Positions 10,282 to 23,351 of a stretch of 64,000 nt of DNA are shown one piece after another (the first letter of the stretch is position 1; the number at the start of each line of letters is the position of its first letter). The stretch spans positions 307,766-371,765 of the forward strand of contig NMRB01000244.1 of NCBI GenBank assembly GCA_002633025.1, written 5' to 3'. A program made the position numbers and the translations under genes. This DNA is from Notospermus geniculatus. Its lineage: Eukaryota; Nemertea; Pilidiophora; Heteronemertea; Lineidae. The notes beneath the pieces were generated by a model. That model had not been told where the DNA came from. It searched no databases and saw only the letters and a program-made list of their open reading frames with translations.

Positions 10282-11570
10282 CCGAGTCAATAGGAGCAGT
10301 CAGCCGCGCGTATTGCCAAAAGATGGCAGCAAAGTTCTAGCGGACCAATACACAGGAAAATCCACGTGATTGGTGCTCGATCAAGAATGAATGGGTCCGC
10401 TATATGCATTGAATTGGGCCGTAGTGACACCTATTGGTCAACTCGCTGACAGCTCCTATTGATGTCCGAACCGGTTCAACCGCACACCATCGATGACGCA
10501 GTCATACATGTATTCAGGATGGCATCATTTTGACGACGCCGGCGAAACCGTCGCTGGTGAAAAACCGTAGCCAAGCAAGGGTAGTGTGCGCCCAGCTTTA
10601 GAAGAAATAAAATGCAAACAAATTGAGCCTAGATCGCATGACGTTGGTGTTCATGTGGTTTGTGTCACTGTAAAAACGGAAATTCTCCTTTTCTCCAAGA
10701 TCGGTATTTCTGACACAGATAAAATTTGCTGTTGTTTGCATCTATTTCAGAATCATTGGTTCCGCGAAGTCCTGAAAAGTCCGCAAATTTGCGCCGGCGG
10801 TCCGCCAATTACAAGCAGATTGGCCGAGCTCTTCAGCTTGGCCCATACGTACATGAGTCACAAGAGCAGGCCTTTTAAATAATACAATAGAGGGTTGGGT
10901 TTATGCAGTTCATCAGCAACGTCTTTGCCCGGCGTTTTTGCGCTGTGTTGATTATATTGGGGAGTTTTTAATATGATTATTAAATACCTCCCTGATAATA
11001 TTTATCATCAACTAAACTGCTTTTTGAATCCCTCAGCTCCGGCACCAGGTGTTCTTGAATAAGTATTCATGAAAAAAAAAGCTATTGAAAAAAGTTTGCA
11101 TGAGAAGTCATAGGTCCCATACCACGACACGACACGATTATTCCTCCACTCCTAATGGCCACGAATAAAAGACAATGGCTTTGTGCATAAATGTTGTTGA
11201 GTATTGTTCCATGTCCGGCGGCTTGTCAACATTCAGCATTATTTTATACCAGCTGCTGCAACCACATTCAAAGATACATCGTCAAGTTTACCGACATATC
11301 CGTAATAAATAGGTGCGTTACTTTTGTTAAATACAGCATCTGGTCCCGATCAATATTTATTATATGTTTGGTGTTTGATGATTATTTTTCGAAAATGACC
11401 ACCACAACACACTGTGCGCGTTTTACAAAACATAAATTTCGATTTAGTTCGCAATTTCTTACACCAAGGATTACATGTATTGCACTGTAACAAAATTATT
11501 GGCCCGTAAATCACTACATGTACCTCATCTTAATTCCACATTATACAATACCACAGCCGAAATAGACGTC
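10282..11570. other. Unassigned DNA
   Basis: No gene or repeat family recognised; frames up to 99 codons look like chance. Confidence 0.5.
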
Positions 11571-11687
11571 GGCCCGTATTCTAGAATCGTCCTCAACTCC
11601 AAGGTCCTCTTTTGCTTTTGTATTCTGCCCTGCAAAAAATAGTTAAAGGTAAACCTTAGAGTTAAGGAAGCTTCGAGAATACAGCCC
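11571..11687. mobile_element. GGCCCGTATTCTAGAA MITE, copy 1
   Basis: About 117 bp; ends GGCCCGTATTCTAGAA and inverse GAGAATACAGCCC. The shared loop contains TTTTGTATTCTGCCCTGCAA and TAGTTAAAGGTAAACCTTAG. Other copies lie at 43079-43571 (split) and 57468-57585 (intact). Confidence 0.92.
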
Positions 11688-12408
11688 GTCATTTTTTGCA
11701 ACGATTTAGTCTCAGAGATGCCAGCCCTAAGCAGTCAATTTTTTTCATTCGATATTTTGAAATTCAGGGCATGGTGCGATGCGCTTAATAAATGTATATT
11801 GAATGCCCCCCCCCCATATAAACCACAGCGCGTATTTTAACATACTCAGAAATTTTGATGTATTTGATTGTGAATTTAATTCTGTTCTGTTCGTGTTCCA
11901 GTATAGTTTTCTGTTTCAACAGAGTGATGTATGATACCATGGACTGTGTGCATTATAGGCACCCACAGATGGGCTGCGGTGAGGATGGAAACAACTGGTA
12001 GAAAAGGCCCTATATATGTAAACTCCTCACAGGGAAGGGCAGAGAATAAAAAATGGTAAATATGACGATTTCAAGGGCCTCAGAGGCACGTTTTTAGTGC
12101 ATATTGATATGATTACTAACACAGAATTGGTGGCATGAGGAACCAACTTGGACATCATTTTTGAAGTAAAATTTCATCACTGTCAACAATTGCTCCACAA
12201 TTCATGAGTTCATGGTTACTAGCGCCACCTGTTGTATAGTTGCAGTACTGTTAGTAGCCCAATAGCAAGCTGCCTCTAGAGGCCCTTTAACGAAAGGCCT
12301 GTCGAGTTTCCACCTACATGTATGTACATGTGCATGCGTGTACGTGTCCGTGTGGAAGCTCTTGGCCATAGTCAAAATGGGGAGCCTAGCTGCGATAGAG
12401 GGCAGCAC
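11688..12408. other. Unassigned DNA
   Basis: Contains a C9 run near 11806. A TG/CATG-rich patch at 12315-12355 is microsatellite-like. No gene recognised. Confidence 0.45.
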
Positions 12409-12540
12409 ACCGAAACCAGGTCCTATACAATGGACGCCTTTAGTGTGGGAAATTGATCAGGACGGGGATGTTGGTTTCATTTCGATAGTTTTAACCACTA
12501 GCGACACCTATTGAGGCAGTGGGCTAGGGTTCCCATTAAC
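12409..12540 (-). repeat. Dispersed repeat shared with 55.8-56.0 kb
   Basis: The inverse of this stretch matches 55901-55990 through ACTGCCTCAATAGGTGTC, CTAGTGGTTAAA and TCAATTTCCCACA. Importantly it is uninterrupted at ACTGCCTCAATAGGTGTC, the site carrying an insertion in the 55.8-kb copy. Confidence 0.75.
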
Positions 12541-15202
12541 GGAGATTCGATAACAAAGTCTTGTCATTCTTTTTCAAAACATCTTGCCAGAGAAAACAAC
12601 ATTTCCTACTGATTGGGCAGTGCAATTTTTTTGGAGTTTGAATGTGGGCAACTGTTTTGTTGCACTTCCTCGACACAGAGCAGCTGGTAAGCAGTCTGTA
12701 CTAAAAGGCAACTACTGAATGATCGCAAAAAAACAACCTGGCCAAAAGTCTTTGGCAACACCAAAGGTTCTAAATCCCCCACTGCTATTTTAAACCACTC
12801 GTGATTATTGGACTCATTCTGAGTTTTTCTGCAAACAAGTGAACATGCGCTCCTACCCCCCCCCCCCAGCCACCACCCCATACGATACCTCTGATTCTTT
12901 GAATGGAAACAAGCGCATTGGGTGCGGCAGAGCGGGAGGCAGATCGTGGGTCCAAGTCCTCTCACCTGGGTCCTATATCATCACTGGGAGCGACCAAACC
13001 CCCACGTTAATGAGTTAATGACCATTTAAAGATCAGTCACACCGTGAACCTTTAGTTAGGCCTCTCATTTGTCAGGGCGCGGGGGCTCTGGTCGACTCCT
13101 GACGGAGCCGATAGAAAATATTTCCAAACTCGTCTGAAGTCCCGCTGTGCCGAGGCGTTTGTAGCTATTGTATCCTTTGCACCCCTGACCAGTTTTCCAG
13201 ATATTTCGGAAGAAAAGCTATAGTTCTGAGGTAGCTTTTGATTGGGCCAATGTCCCGGTCTTGATATGTAAGCTTTACCACTCCAAGTTCTCTATCTTTA
13301 GAATTCGACTTGGATCTAATTATTCCGTTATTGAAACGGGACCAGTGGGGGAGTCGCGAATGGCAGGGTGATGTTGTCCGCCTCATTACTTTGTTGTCAC
13401 GGGCATTGTCGTCCCACCATGTTTGTAGGTTTTGCATTATAGAAGACTATTTTTCATGAATCAAAGCAAACAAACCGTGTGAATAGCAGTATAGTATTGA
13501 GTGAGAATTCGCCATGGGGGCTTTGACGTCCTATGACATGTCACACAATGACAATAGAGCTACGGTCTCGAAGCCTGGGGGCAGATGGCTCAACAAAGAC
13601 AACTGCTTGCTTGTCACTCTCTATCTCTGACTGAGTCGGTGTGGTAAACATTCTTGCCGCTCGTGACCTGTATTTACCTGAATTGAAATAATTCCTGTCT
13701 AGTTTCGCCCCATAGGCTATTTTATCTCACAGTGCAGATGCCCATCAAATATTGTCCTTTAACGTTAAGGAGTTGTCTATGCGTAAACAAAATTTGATTA
13801 TGACGATCATCCCGTCCCTCAAAAAGGCGTCTGCGGTTAATATATTTGTTTGTCGTCTGCCTCTTCAAATCACTTCAACTGTCCAGGAGATGACACTTCC
13901 GATAGAGAGAAACATTCCTGATTTTTGAAAATACAACTCACCGACTTGTCGTGCTTGTCCCGACTGTATCCACATGGATGATTTTGAAATACATTGTACA
14001 TGTACAATTTAAATCCAATCACTGTCGTAGAAAGAATGTGGTCTGTTAGTCTAGAAAATGGATGACTTGTGTGGGGTTTGAGAGATTCAAAGTACATTTT
14101 CATTCATCTACTAGTAACCCCTCGGACGCAGTGGACGCAATTTATACAGACATGACAAGGTGTAAAGAAAAATTGTGTCGTTTAGTGAGATTGAACCATC
14201 TTCACCACATACATGTATACTTACACACATTGCAGCCGGTACTGGTAACATAGGCCTACTTATTTCTGTCTGGACTCGATTCACCAGTATAACGACACGA
14301 CGCATTATCCACTAGTCGGCTTGTATCATGCATCGTACGGGCAGACTGGATGTTAAAATTTTTAACTGATTACATCTGGGGTGTGACAAATAAGTCATTC
14401 ACCTAATTCTATTTTGGCTGACTTTGGTGACACTAATTGGTTAATTGTTTTCGCATTTCACCAATATTTTGTAATAACCCAAGAAAGTCTTCTAGCCGCC
14501 ATTTATGTCTACGGGTTCTTGATTTCAGCCGCCGAGATTTATTCCTCCTCCTGCGCGGTGTACACCATCCTAATGACTATGCTCAGCCGTCTTATGTGTA
14601 TAACGCCTTGGCAATGTCTAATATGGCTCATAATTTAGTGCAATACTGGCCGGATCATCGCTGACTAGTCATAGGGACAACATACTTGCCTCTGGCTACA
14701 CTAACTCAATCTCATGCTACTTGCATTTCATAATTACTTAATTATTGCTTATTAAATTAACTTGAGAACGCATAACTACTCCTAGCATTAACCGATATTC
14801 TTTCTAGAACAAATTTGGGTGAAAATAATACTTGGTGTTTTTATGATAGGGGTTGTGGTGCGAAGGATGTGTCATTTTTGTATTCGGTAGCTGTGGCAGA
14901 ATCACAAAACAGCAGACGACATTTGAATACCTAATCCCACATCCACTGGCACCGATTTAAAACGGACGAGGCAGTCAAGTCACCCGACAACTCGCTAAAG
15001 GTAGATTGATGCTTTGCGTTTTTCGCTTTGCGCGTGTCCGTTTCCTATGTGAGTGCGTCGCAGAAAAAGTAATTTTATAGTTGGTACCACACATAAACTT
15101 TTAAACTGACAGTAGGAAGTTGAATTGTTTGCAGAGTGCCGATATCCAACATAGAACACAAAAAAAGGACACATAAAATGATAATGAACATTATGTCGTC
15201 TC
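12541..15202. other. Unassigned DNA
   Basis: C10 run at 12858. Several A+T-rich homeodomain-like TAATTA motifs near 14725-14760. A 74-codon hydrophobic frame at 14414-14638 is not recognised. Nothing supported as a gene. Confidence 0.45.
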
Positions 15203-15245
15203 CGAATTTCGCAAATTTTCGACCCCAATCGGGGTCTTACTCAGG
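15203..15245 (+). repeat. Fragment of the 40.4-kb palindrome family
   Basis: GCAAATTTTCGACCCCAATC and GGGGTCTTACTCAGGC resemble the arms at 40376-40416 (GCAAATTTTCGACTCCAACC, GGGGTCTTCTTCAGGC). The fragment ends where the next element is inserted. Confidence 0.55.
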
Positions 15246-15629
15246 CTGAAAGGGTATGTCGTCCTGGGTATATACAAAGATTACCCAGGATCTCAATCTT
15301 CACTAAAACAATACCCTGGGTGTAATTTCGGTAGCCGAACCTCACCCAGGTTCCGCAATCTGTGCCTAGGAACGAGTCCTATTTCGAAATCCCGTGGAAT
15401 CTCGTGGTCTCGCACCGCGGTACTTGTTGAGTGTAGCTGTTCATGACATTCTTCGGGCGGTCACGTGACCACGGACGAGACAACCGCGAATCCAGGTGTC
15501 ATACTACAATGCTGGGTGATGTTCGTCTACCGAAACTACACGCAGGGTATTGTTTTAGTGAAGATTGAGATCCTGGGTAATCTTTGCGTATACCCAGGAC
15601 GACATTTATCCTTTCAGCCTTACTCAGGC
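15236..15629. mobile_element. Mutator-like MITE with 10-11-bp TSD
   Basis: CTTACTCAGGC occurs at 15236-15246 and again at 15619-15629. Between them the element runs from TGAAAGGGTATGTCGTCCTG to its inverse ending CATTTATCCTTTCA. Arms of about 75-80 bp include TTACCCAGGATCTCAATCTT and ACTAAAACAATACCC. TSD length and long TIRs point to a Mutator-like non-autonomous element. It interrupts a fragment related to the 40.4-kb palindrome. Confidence 0.87.
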
Positions 15630-15734
15630 ACTTTCTAGTAGAGACCACAGAAGTGAAATTTGCAGAGTGCTAATTGAACAATAACCAAATGAACATTCCA
15701 GAGCAGCACATGCGCTACGCGGATTCGTTGTCAT

Positions 15735-16100
15735 TCAAATTATTTATTTATTTATTTGCCTCCTATTCAGAAGAAAAACAATCCAATCCAAATACTATCT
15801 AGACAATCATACATACATGTACAGTATTTCTAAATATTCTGACTAAAAATCTTGGATTTACTGATGAGACAGGCTAAAATCACAGTTCATCATAAAACAA
15901 TCTTGATAAAACACATAAAACATACTATAAATCCAATTAAAATACATGTATCCAAAACGTAAAAAATTTAAACAAAAAGGGACTTACAAAAATTGACGTT
16001 CCCATGACTTTCTGTTACTGAAACGATGACTAGCAAATAGTGTCCTAATAGTATACTATATGAAGTCTTCTCGGAAACAGCTGTGCACGCATTTTCTCGA
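15735..16100 (-). repeat. Possible LINE 3' end with (AAAT)n tail
   Basis: On the minus strand an A-rich stretch ends in (AAAT)n at 15738-15762, a common tail form for non-LTR retrotransposons. No reverse-transcriptase motif was recognised upstream, so the call rests on the tail alone. Confidence 0.28.
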
Positions 16101-18302
16101 AATAAAATAAATACGCACACACTTGGTTGTTAAAGTGCATGATGGGGCACAGCCTTTGCGAAATCTTTGTAATGCAATCACAGTCACTGCCGCAGGTGTC
16201 GATACCGTTGAAGGTTCGCATATACCCTACGGACGTTTTGAAACATTTCTCAGACAACTGAGCAATAAGTTACGCTTACCAACTCAAAACCACGGCGACG
16301 AGATACCGTGGATTATGCCGTAATGACAGGAAACCATAAACTATAATAGTTCTAGTTCCCGCTGGGGTCGCTTCGTGGCATGAGGCGACCTTTAAATGCT
16401 TGGTTTTCGATGACACCATTGTGACATCGAAGGGTCTTCTTCGACTGTATGTAATGGTAGGCTAGACGTTGACTTGCCGGTGGGTGGTGGCGGAACATCG
16501 CAGCACCTTGGACCGTAATAAGACCCCGGTTCCTCAGGCTGCGCCAACTGAAGAAAATAAAGGCTTCGATAGCCACGATACGTCGGTTTCTGCTTGATTG
16601 TTGTGGTGTGGGTATCGCATGCATAATTTTTACTCGTGCGTAGGCCTATAAGTTTCACCTTTCACCAAGACTACATGCCAATTTCACTCTTGGCTATTAT
16701 AGAATACATAGACTGACAGGTCATCCTCATCATGGCCATTAGGGTAGAAGGCACTCTGAACCACAGAGTCATGACTTTTATTAATTTATCGTCATTGACT
16801 CTGATGTATTATGGCCGCCATACTGCAGAGACTACTTATTTTCAGTGGTCATGTGATCTCATCTGGTCATGTGACAAACAAGATGGCCGGAAAACGCCAA
16901 GCAAACGTTATAAAGTAGATCACCAAAAACACCGAAAAACCTGCTATAANATTCAAAATCAGTGAGTTCCCATTGATTTCAAGCTGTCGGCCGATATAGC
17001 ACCACTTGGGTTTCAGGTTCATTCAAACCAGAATCTGTCGACATGGATCTGCTACAGGGTTGGTTTCGGATTCACTTACATGTAATTTAGCCTACATGTA
17101 CATGTATATGTATTTCCTGTCTTCATTTCTGGTTTCCTATTCTACAGCTGCCTATCCATAGGAACCCAACATGAGCGATTACTCTTCTATTGAAGCTAGG
17201 AATCCACTGCTTTCATCATCATGCCACTGTACATTCTAAAGAGCATGCAGTGTGGTTCTTTGTGATACAGCCGCATCCCGAAAGGTCAGCCTAATTAGGG
17301 CATCAGCAAGTCACAGACTCCACATTTTTGTTTGCACTCTCCGTCTGATACGTTTAGTGTGGCTGCAAGTAAAACTGGCTAGGTCATTTCAAAGATCTTT
17401 GACATTTTAGAAAAAAATACTCTGTAAAATTTGGTGACCGGTGAACCTAGCCCTTATCCCTCCGAAGCAAAGCACAGTATTGTATTGCGGGTGAAAACTA
17501 AGTGGTTCAGCACAAGGCAACAAAGTTTTCCGACCCATGTTTCAAAACACTCCTTATCCACTTGAGATTGTTAGAAAAAGTACATGATAAGGGCCCCGCG
17601 CGCCGACCCTTCAGTCACCCTTCTGCCCCACCGATGAAACCGAAAGGTAATTACAGCAAATCAGTATTAACACCATAAACGTTACACCATGGTGTATTGT
17701 CGTGTAAATACATTTTGTTTTCGCCTTTTCTGCTATATTCAACACCAAAGGTCTTAGGCAAACAATGTGGATAATTTTCAAGACGTTTGTTGGTAGTTAA
17801 CTATTTAGGAATAATAGCATTACGGACTAAACCCTTTGAGTATTTTCAGCGAAGCGAAATACTTGGGCGGCTCAGCAATGGTTTTCCTGTCTGACAACGT
17901 AAAAACAACGTAATTAGCTGTGCACCGCCGCTGATCTTTTGACTGATCAAACACTGATGCGATTTGTTGTTCTGTTGGTAGTTTTATTCATAATGTCCCT
18001 CGCACACCTTGCCTATTCGTGTCCAAATCATTAACGGGTCGTCAAACCTTCACACCAACAACACACCCTTATTATCACTTTGTTTTATAAACCATTACCT
18101 TCCAAAATGAATTTGTGAAAGATTTGTGCCCTGCTTTTCATCTGATCTTTTGGTTGATTAACCCGAGTTCAGATTTAACGACCGTAATGTCAAAAATCAC
18201 AAACCGCCGTGATGTAAGTTGATGATTACACTCTGTGCCAGAGGTTGTGGGCTCTCGAAGACAGAGACCAGGTTGGTCATGGGCATTTTGTAATTCTGCT
18301 TT
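16101..18302. other. Unassigned DNA
   Basis: One N at 16950. TACATGTA-type motifs at 17078-17110. Repeated TGGTCATGTGA at about 16846 and 16864. No gene recognised. Confidence 0.45.
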
Positions 18303-18553
18303 ATGCAAAATTGGGATTCCTCAGCTACATGTAAGCAACGAACCATTCAAAAAAGAATCTTAAGACTCATTTATTTATCAGATATTTTAACTAATCTTGA
18401 TGTGCTAAATATGATTTTTTCCCCTCCTTTTTATCACTATGTCTTATTCTTTTCTATCTTTTACTTTATGCTTATTGTACAGCGCCCTAGAGCCTTGCGG
18501 AATAGGGCGCTTTATAAATGTTTTTAATAATAATAATAATAATAATAATAATT
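18303..18553 (+). mobile_element. LINE 3' end with hairpin and (AAT)n tail
   Basis: The frame from 18303 gives a short run with the motif TIQKRILRLIYLSD, which resembles the C-terminal end of LINE reverse-transcriptase proteins (IQKRALRLI-type). It is followed by a perfect 9-bp hairpin AGCGCCCTA (18481-18489) / TAGGGCGCT (18503-18511). Then come TTATAAATG and (AAT)n at 18526-18553. Hairpin plus GCGCTTTATAAATG plus trinucleotide tail is the usual 3' architecture of L2/CR1/I-like elements. The 5' part is missing. Confidence 0.65.
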
Positions 18554-18719
18554 TCTAGTAAGCACGATAGTGCGCACTGATAATTCATAATACATGTACG
18601 CATGGATGACGGAATAGACTTGTGCAGTAAAACGACAACGTCATTTCGGATTGCTATTTTTACAGCACGTTGCAAGCAAAAATAACTTGTTCATTTGCAT
18701 TGGGCAGATCCTCAAATAA

Positions 18720-18827
18720 TAGGGAGTTGAAGAGATCACACGCTAACGATAAAAATACGTTAACGATATTTTTTGTACATGAAATACATGTACATGCAAG
18801 AAATAGCGTGATTTCTTAAACTCCGTA
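18720..18827. mobile_element. TAGGGAG-end MITE, GATCACACGCTAACG subfamily
   Basis: 108 bp; TAGGGAGTTGAAGAGATCAC pairs with the inverse ending GATTTCTTAAACTCCGTA. Interior inverted motifs are CGTTAACG and ACATGTACATG. Confidence 0.8.
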
Positions 18828-19992
18828 ATATCAAGTCCATCATCTTTATCCATCACTCCTCACAAAAACTGTAGGAAAATCTTGACAATGTTCGATTGAT
18901 CAGAAGTAGGATACTTTTGAGTGGTGCCATATATTGAAAAAGCCGGTTTCATGATGCGCTTGGTCTTTTTTTACAGTGTCACTGTCGGTCTTAAGAGTTT
19001 TTTATGCACACAGTTCTTGGTTCAGATTTCTTTCGTGTTCATCATTCAAAACCAGCCACTGCCAAGTAAATGGTGGTCATTTCGGTTTAGTGCCTGTGTG
19101 GACACAATCACTGATGACAGAGTTTGCTGCCCAGCCTATTATTCTGTTTCTTACCGATTCCCCAATTTTTCCATGGTGCATTGGAACCGATCGCTCCTCG
19201 GACATATTTGCCAGGAGGAAACCTCTCTCGCGGACACAAAGTTCAGTCCCAAATAAGACATCATATTCATTATTACATGTACTTCCGTATTAATCAGGAC
19301 ATCTCTGAATTCAGGACTGCGCTTGTCAGCCGCACTGGGTGTGCTTTAGAGAGGTTCAATCGTACATGTTGCGATCTCGGCCCGGCTTCCTTTTGCTCGC
19401 TCATGTAATCCGTCATTTGCACAAGACGTGAATGAGACGAACAAGTTTCTAGCGGACCCCGTCAACACATAAAAAACCGCGATCACGTCAAAATAAAAAC
19501 GACATATTCGCCATCTCGTCTTCTCAGATCAATTGTTCGAAGAGCGAAGGTTTGGATCTGTTTGCACTCTCACATTGTGAAGGTGTATAGAATCAGAAAT
19601 TGATTATATCGATTTATCCTCATTAACAATACATTCACCATTAAATTGCCAAAAGAAGAGATCGGTTGCAAATTCTGACTAATATTCGCAAATATTGACA
19701 ACTTCATCGATAATGCAATAATGTTTGAATGAAAATATACTCCACGAATTCATCGATGTCTGTATTTATTATGGGTTTAAAGGATAATGGTGCGTTTGAC
19801 GTGTTTGCATTGTAACTGCCGTAGAGGAATGTCAAAGGATGAACTTTGGTAAACACCTAAAGTCTTGCCCAGTTAGAGACATGACGTCGACTGGCACTTC
19901 GTTACACATGTAGCTATGCACGATTGGAAGTCATACATGTAGGCCTACTCCGTGGAGCCTCTCTTCTGGTGCAAGGCTTGAAGGCTGCATTT
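18828..19992. other. Unassigned DNA
   Basis: Overlapping frames at 18921-19408 are not recognised and share no repeated element. Nothing supported. Confidence 0.45.
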
Positions 19993-20030
19993 ACAGTCAA
20001 ACCTCTCTATTAAAGACACCATCGGGACTG
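19993..20030 (+). repeat. Possible pogo/Tigger-like terminal repeat
   Basis: CAGTCAAACCTCTCTATTAA followed by AGACACC resembles termini I recall for pogo-like Tc1/mariner elements. No matching second end was found, so this is a solo fragment at best. Confidence 0.3.
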
Positions 20031-21830
20031 TCTTGTCCTTTATTTTGAGGGTTGTTCTGATCGTAGGGGTCTAAATGAATATCAGTTGGGACTCAAATAA
20101 CAGTTTCAGAACATTTGTACCATGAAAAGGCCGTTGACCTATAAACGCGTTAAGCGATGTCGCTAAGTGTATCAATAAATCAGGCTTTACCCAATCATAA
20201 TCAAAAAGATTAAAAGTTCAATCCGCTTGGCCCTGAGGCTGTTCTTGGTTGACAATGATAGATCTTCTCTGGTGACAATAAAAAGATAACGAAAATATTA
20301 CACATTAGTTTATCATCACCAAAAGCGATAATATCGGGTGAAGAAAAACATTTGTCCCATTGTTTAACTGTGTCTATGAATTCTTGTAATAGTAGCAAAC
20401 TAGCAGCACTCACTCTCATTCCAACAGATCTATTATTTCCTGTCGATTTGGTGTTTTATTTTACACTGGCCCCGGGCTACTCGGCAGCGTTGCTGTTTTC
20501 TTTGCGAAGAAAGCCAGTTGATGTAAAATTACCCCGTGTAATTGCGGGTGGCGAACCAGCGCCTATTCGGTTCTAAAGATCGGGTCGCACCAATAAACTA
20601 TTTATCCCGGCGAAATTTAGCAAATCTGCCCGCATAACCCCAGGCACACATTGATTATTATTAAAAATATCAAAATTGTCTCTCACAGCAAAGTACATGT
20701 ATTCGCGGGACAATTTTCTGTTATGACTATGACCGGGAGGCTGTTTTGATGTTTGTTGTTGAGGTGCAATTGACAAGATGATGTCTATCGTAGCAAGGGT
20801 ATTCAAGGCTGCCGGTATTGAAAGGTAAAAACAAATGAATGATCCCTGTTCGCGGATTGAGAAGAAACCAAACTAATAGATTCTAATTGAAGCACAAATT
20901 ACTCTTTGATTGTAAATAGTTGCGCCGTCGAATGGAGATAATTAATCAAGCATCTATCATTGCCTGGTTCTGCTTCTGCCACGGCAAATTATCCCGTCAA
21001 GTTCTTATTATAGCCAACGGAGGGTTCTGCCAGGGTTATGTTTTATCAATTCTTATTGAAGATGTAGAATATTTTGCCTTTAGAAGAGTACAAATTTCGT
21101 TTGTTTCCCTTCAAGCGTCAAACAACTGCAGATTGCGAAGCAAGCCGAGCAAGAAGTTTTGTATGATTGTTGTAATTACATGATCATATGGGATTAGTTG
21201 CCGCAAAGGGGAAAGATAAACAGCGAGTTTTAGATTATCTACATGTAGAACAAACGCAGAAATTGACGGCAATGGAGTTTCCTCTGAAGCTGTGCGGATT
21301 TTATGGAAAGACATCTCCGTACATGCCGTACAAGTATCTCACGAACATGACCATTCTGTTTGGCCTTACAGTGTCCCATGTAACAGAATAGCCCATAACA
21401 AAAAGCGGCATCTTTGATATTTTAGGAAGACATACCATGGTAAAAAGCTACCTTCACCGGCGGGTGTGAACGGGGTCTTGTTTAAACATTCATATTTATA
21501 CCATCAACATATATGTTAACCATTGCCATGTAAAAGAGACCAAATATCCCTGGGCCGTCATATGTGGTTTGCTTGGAAATACGATAATCGGGCTATAATG
21601 ACTTTTAATGCTATTATTCGGTTATGAGAAGGGATATCTTTCTTATTTAAAGCTCAGTGTGGATGTTCAAATTAACCGTACGCATGTAGCTTGAGGAAAT
21701 TGACGAGAAAGCTGTCTTGGCCTTATCGCATTAGTTGAGTACATGTAGTTGCTCACTGGTACAGCAATATCCGCGCTAGTTTTGGCGTTTCACAAAACTT
21801 GTGGTTTGTGTCCTACATGTCCTGGCGTTT
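20031..21830. other. Unassigned DNA
   Basis: No repeats found by eye; frames below 90 codons. Possible conserved non-coding DNA around 20900-21190, judged by its non-repetitive look only. Confidence 0.4.
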
Positions 21831-21834
21831 ATTA

Positions 21835-21866
<32 letters not shown>

Positions 21867-22026
21867 CATTATTATCATTATTATCATTACTATCATTACT
21901 ATCATTACTATCATTACTATCATTACTATCATTACTATCATTACTATCATTACTATCATTACTATCATTACTATCATTACTATCATTACTATCATTACTA
22001 TCATTATTATCATTATCATCATTATC

Positions 22027-22058
<32 letters not shown>

Positions 22059-22080
22059 CATCATTATCATTATCATTATC

Positions 22081-22153
<73 letters not shown>

Positions 22154-22165
22154 ATTATTTATTCG
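21831..22165. repeat. Compound ATT / ATCATTACT / ATCATT microsatellite
   Basis: (ATT)n at 21831-21867 leads into about 13 copies of the 9-mer ATCATTACT (about 21882-22003), then ATCATT hexamers with ATCATCATT variants, then (ATT)n to about 22163. It is open in all three plus frames, giving false low-complexity frames. Confidence 0.97.
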
Positions 22166-22924
22166 TACTTAAGATTTGTACAATTTATTGTGCAAGTGCA
22201 GATAACATTGACTAGTGCAGAGTGCTAGATGACTGAAGATAGAAGATAACGCTTATAGAAGATAACGCTAGGACACAAGTTGACGCAAACTTAGGGCGAC
22301 AGATAGCTATTACCGGACCCTGTTCAGATCACTCAGACCTGGAACACACTTTCATTCTGTTGGTTTTTAATTTATAGTTTGTAGTTTTCAGTTTATTTAA
22401 ATTTTGTGTATACGTGTACAGTACATTACAATAAAATGATGCCCAATTTCATATGGCTATAGTTTGAAAAGATCCCGTGGCATGCTTTTGAATCGCTGAC
22501 GATAACTTGTGTCTCCAGACAAGTCTTGTACCTATAAACCATTGTTCACTAAACCGTTGCAATAGTTCTAGTGAAACAACACACCCTTTTGAACTTGCCA
22601 CCAAAATAACTCATCCACGATCTTAGGCCTATCATATTATAAAGCCATTATGTATACCATCCACTGTCAAAACACTCTCCACATTCCTGCCTCGAAGCTG
22701 ATGGCCAATAATGAAACTCTTTTTGACACAATATTTTCAATCAACATTCAATCAAATGAAAGCAATTAGATACCAAAAACTCCCCTGGCGATGAAATAGG
22801 CAAACTGTTTTTATTCATAACTGGACCTTTCGTTACGCCCACTGCTACTTGAACGATTAGAAACCACTTCTGTCCAACTCGAATCATATTTCAGAAGCTA
22901 TGTATTTATGTCGTCGAAACAATA
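22166..22924. other. Unassigned DNA
   Basis: Short tandem GAAGATAACGCT (near 22240-22270); otherwise nothing recognised. Confidence 0.45.
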
Positions 22925-23121
22925 GCCGTGGTTACACCTGTCTGAAAAAGCCCGGACTTTTCGAAGCCCGGGTCTGAAATAAGCCCGGGCCTTTTGAGCA
23001 TGTACGCGGCATGTATGGGTTTTAAAAGCCCGGGCTTTATTTACACACGGCGATTCATAGGTGTAAACGCAAAAAGCCCGTGCTGAGCCCGGACTTTTAT
23101 GTAGTCAGTGTAAACAAGGTA
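22925..23121. mobile_element. AAGCCCGGGCTT-rich MITE
   Basis: Imperfect ends GTGGTTACACCTGTC and inverse GTAGTCAGTGTAAACAAGG. Inside are at least six AAGCCCGG/CCGGGCTT motifs in both orientations, so the element can fold into several alternative stems. Confidence 0.7.
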
Positions 23122-23351
23122 AATATCTTAAAGAATCAGGAGCCTGTTGCAGTAGTCCCGTGACTTCTTGTCCCACCTTATTGTTCAAAGCGATGGATTA
23201 AAAAGCGGAAGTGCATTGCCATGACTCCGTATATTTTTTGTATATTTTTTTCAGGAGACAGTTTTTTTCACACATTTTTTTCATATTGATCATGTATTTG
23301 CATATTGCCCACTGCTGAACACCGACTCAAAGAAGTAGTGTATCAGACAAT
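23122..23351. other. Unassigned DNA
   Basis: T-rich; nothing recognised. Confidence 0.4.

Noticed and set aside
14414-14664. Hydrophobic 74-75-codon frames as a membrane protein
   Set aside because: Two overlapping frames in different registers, no motif, no conserved start context.
21749-22228. Open frames of 97-159 codons across the microsatellite
   Set aside because: They are translations of ATT/ATCATTACT repeats in every frame, not genes.
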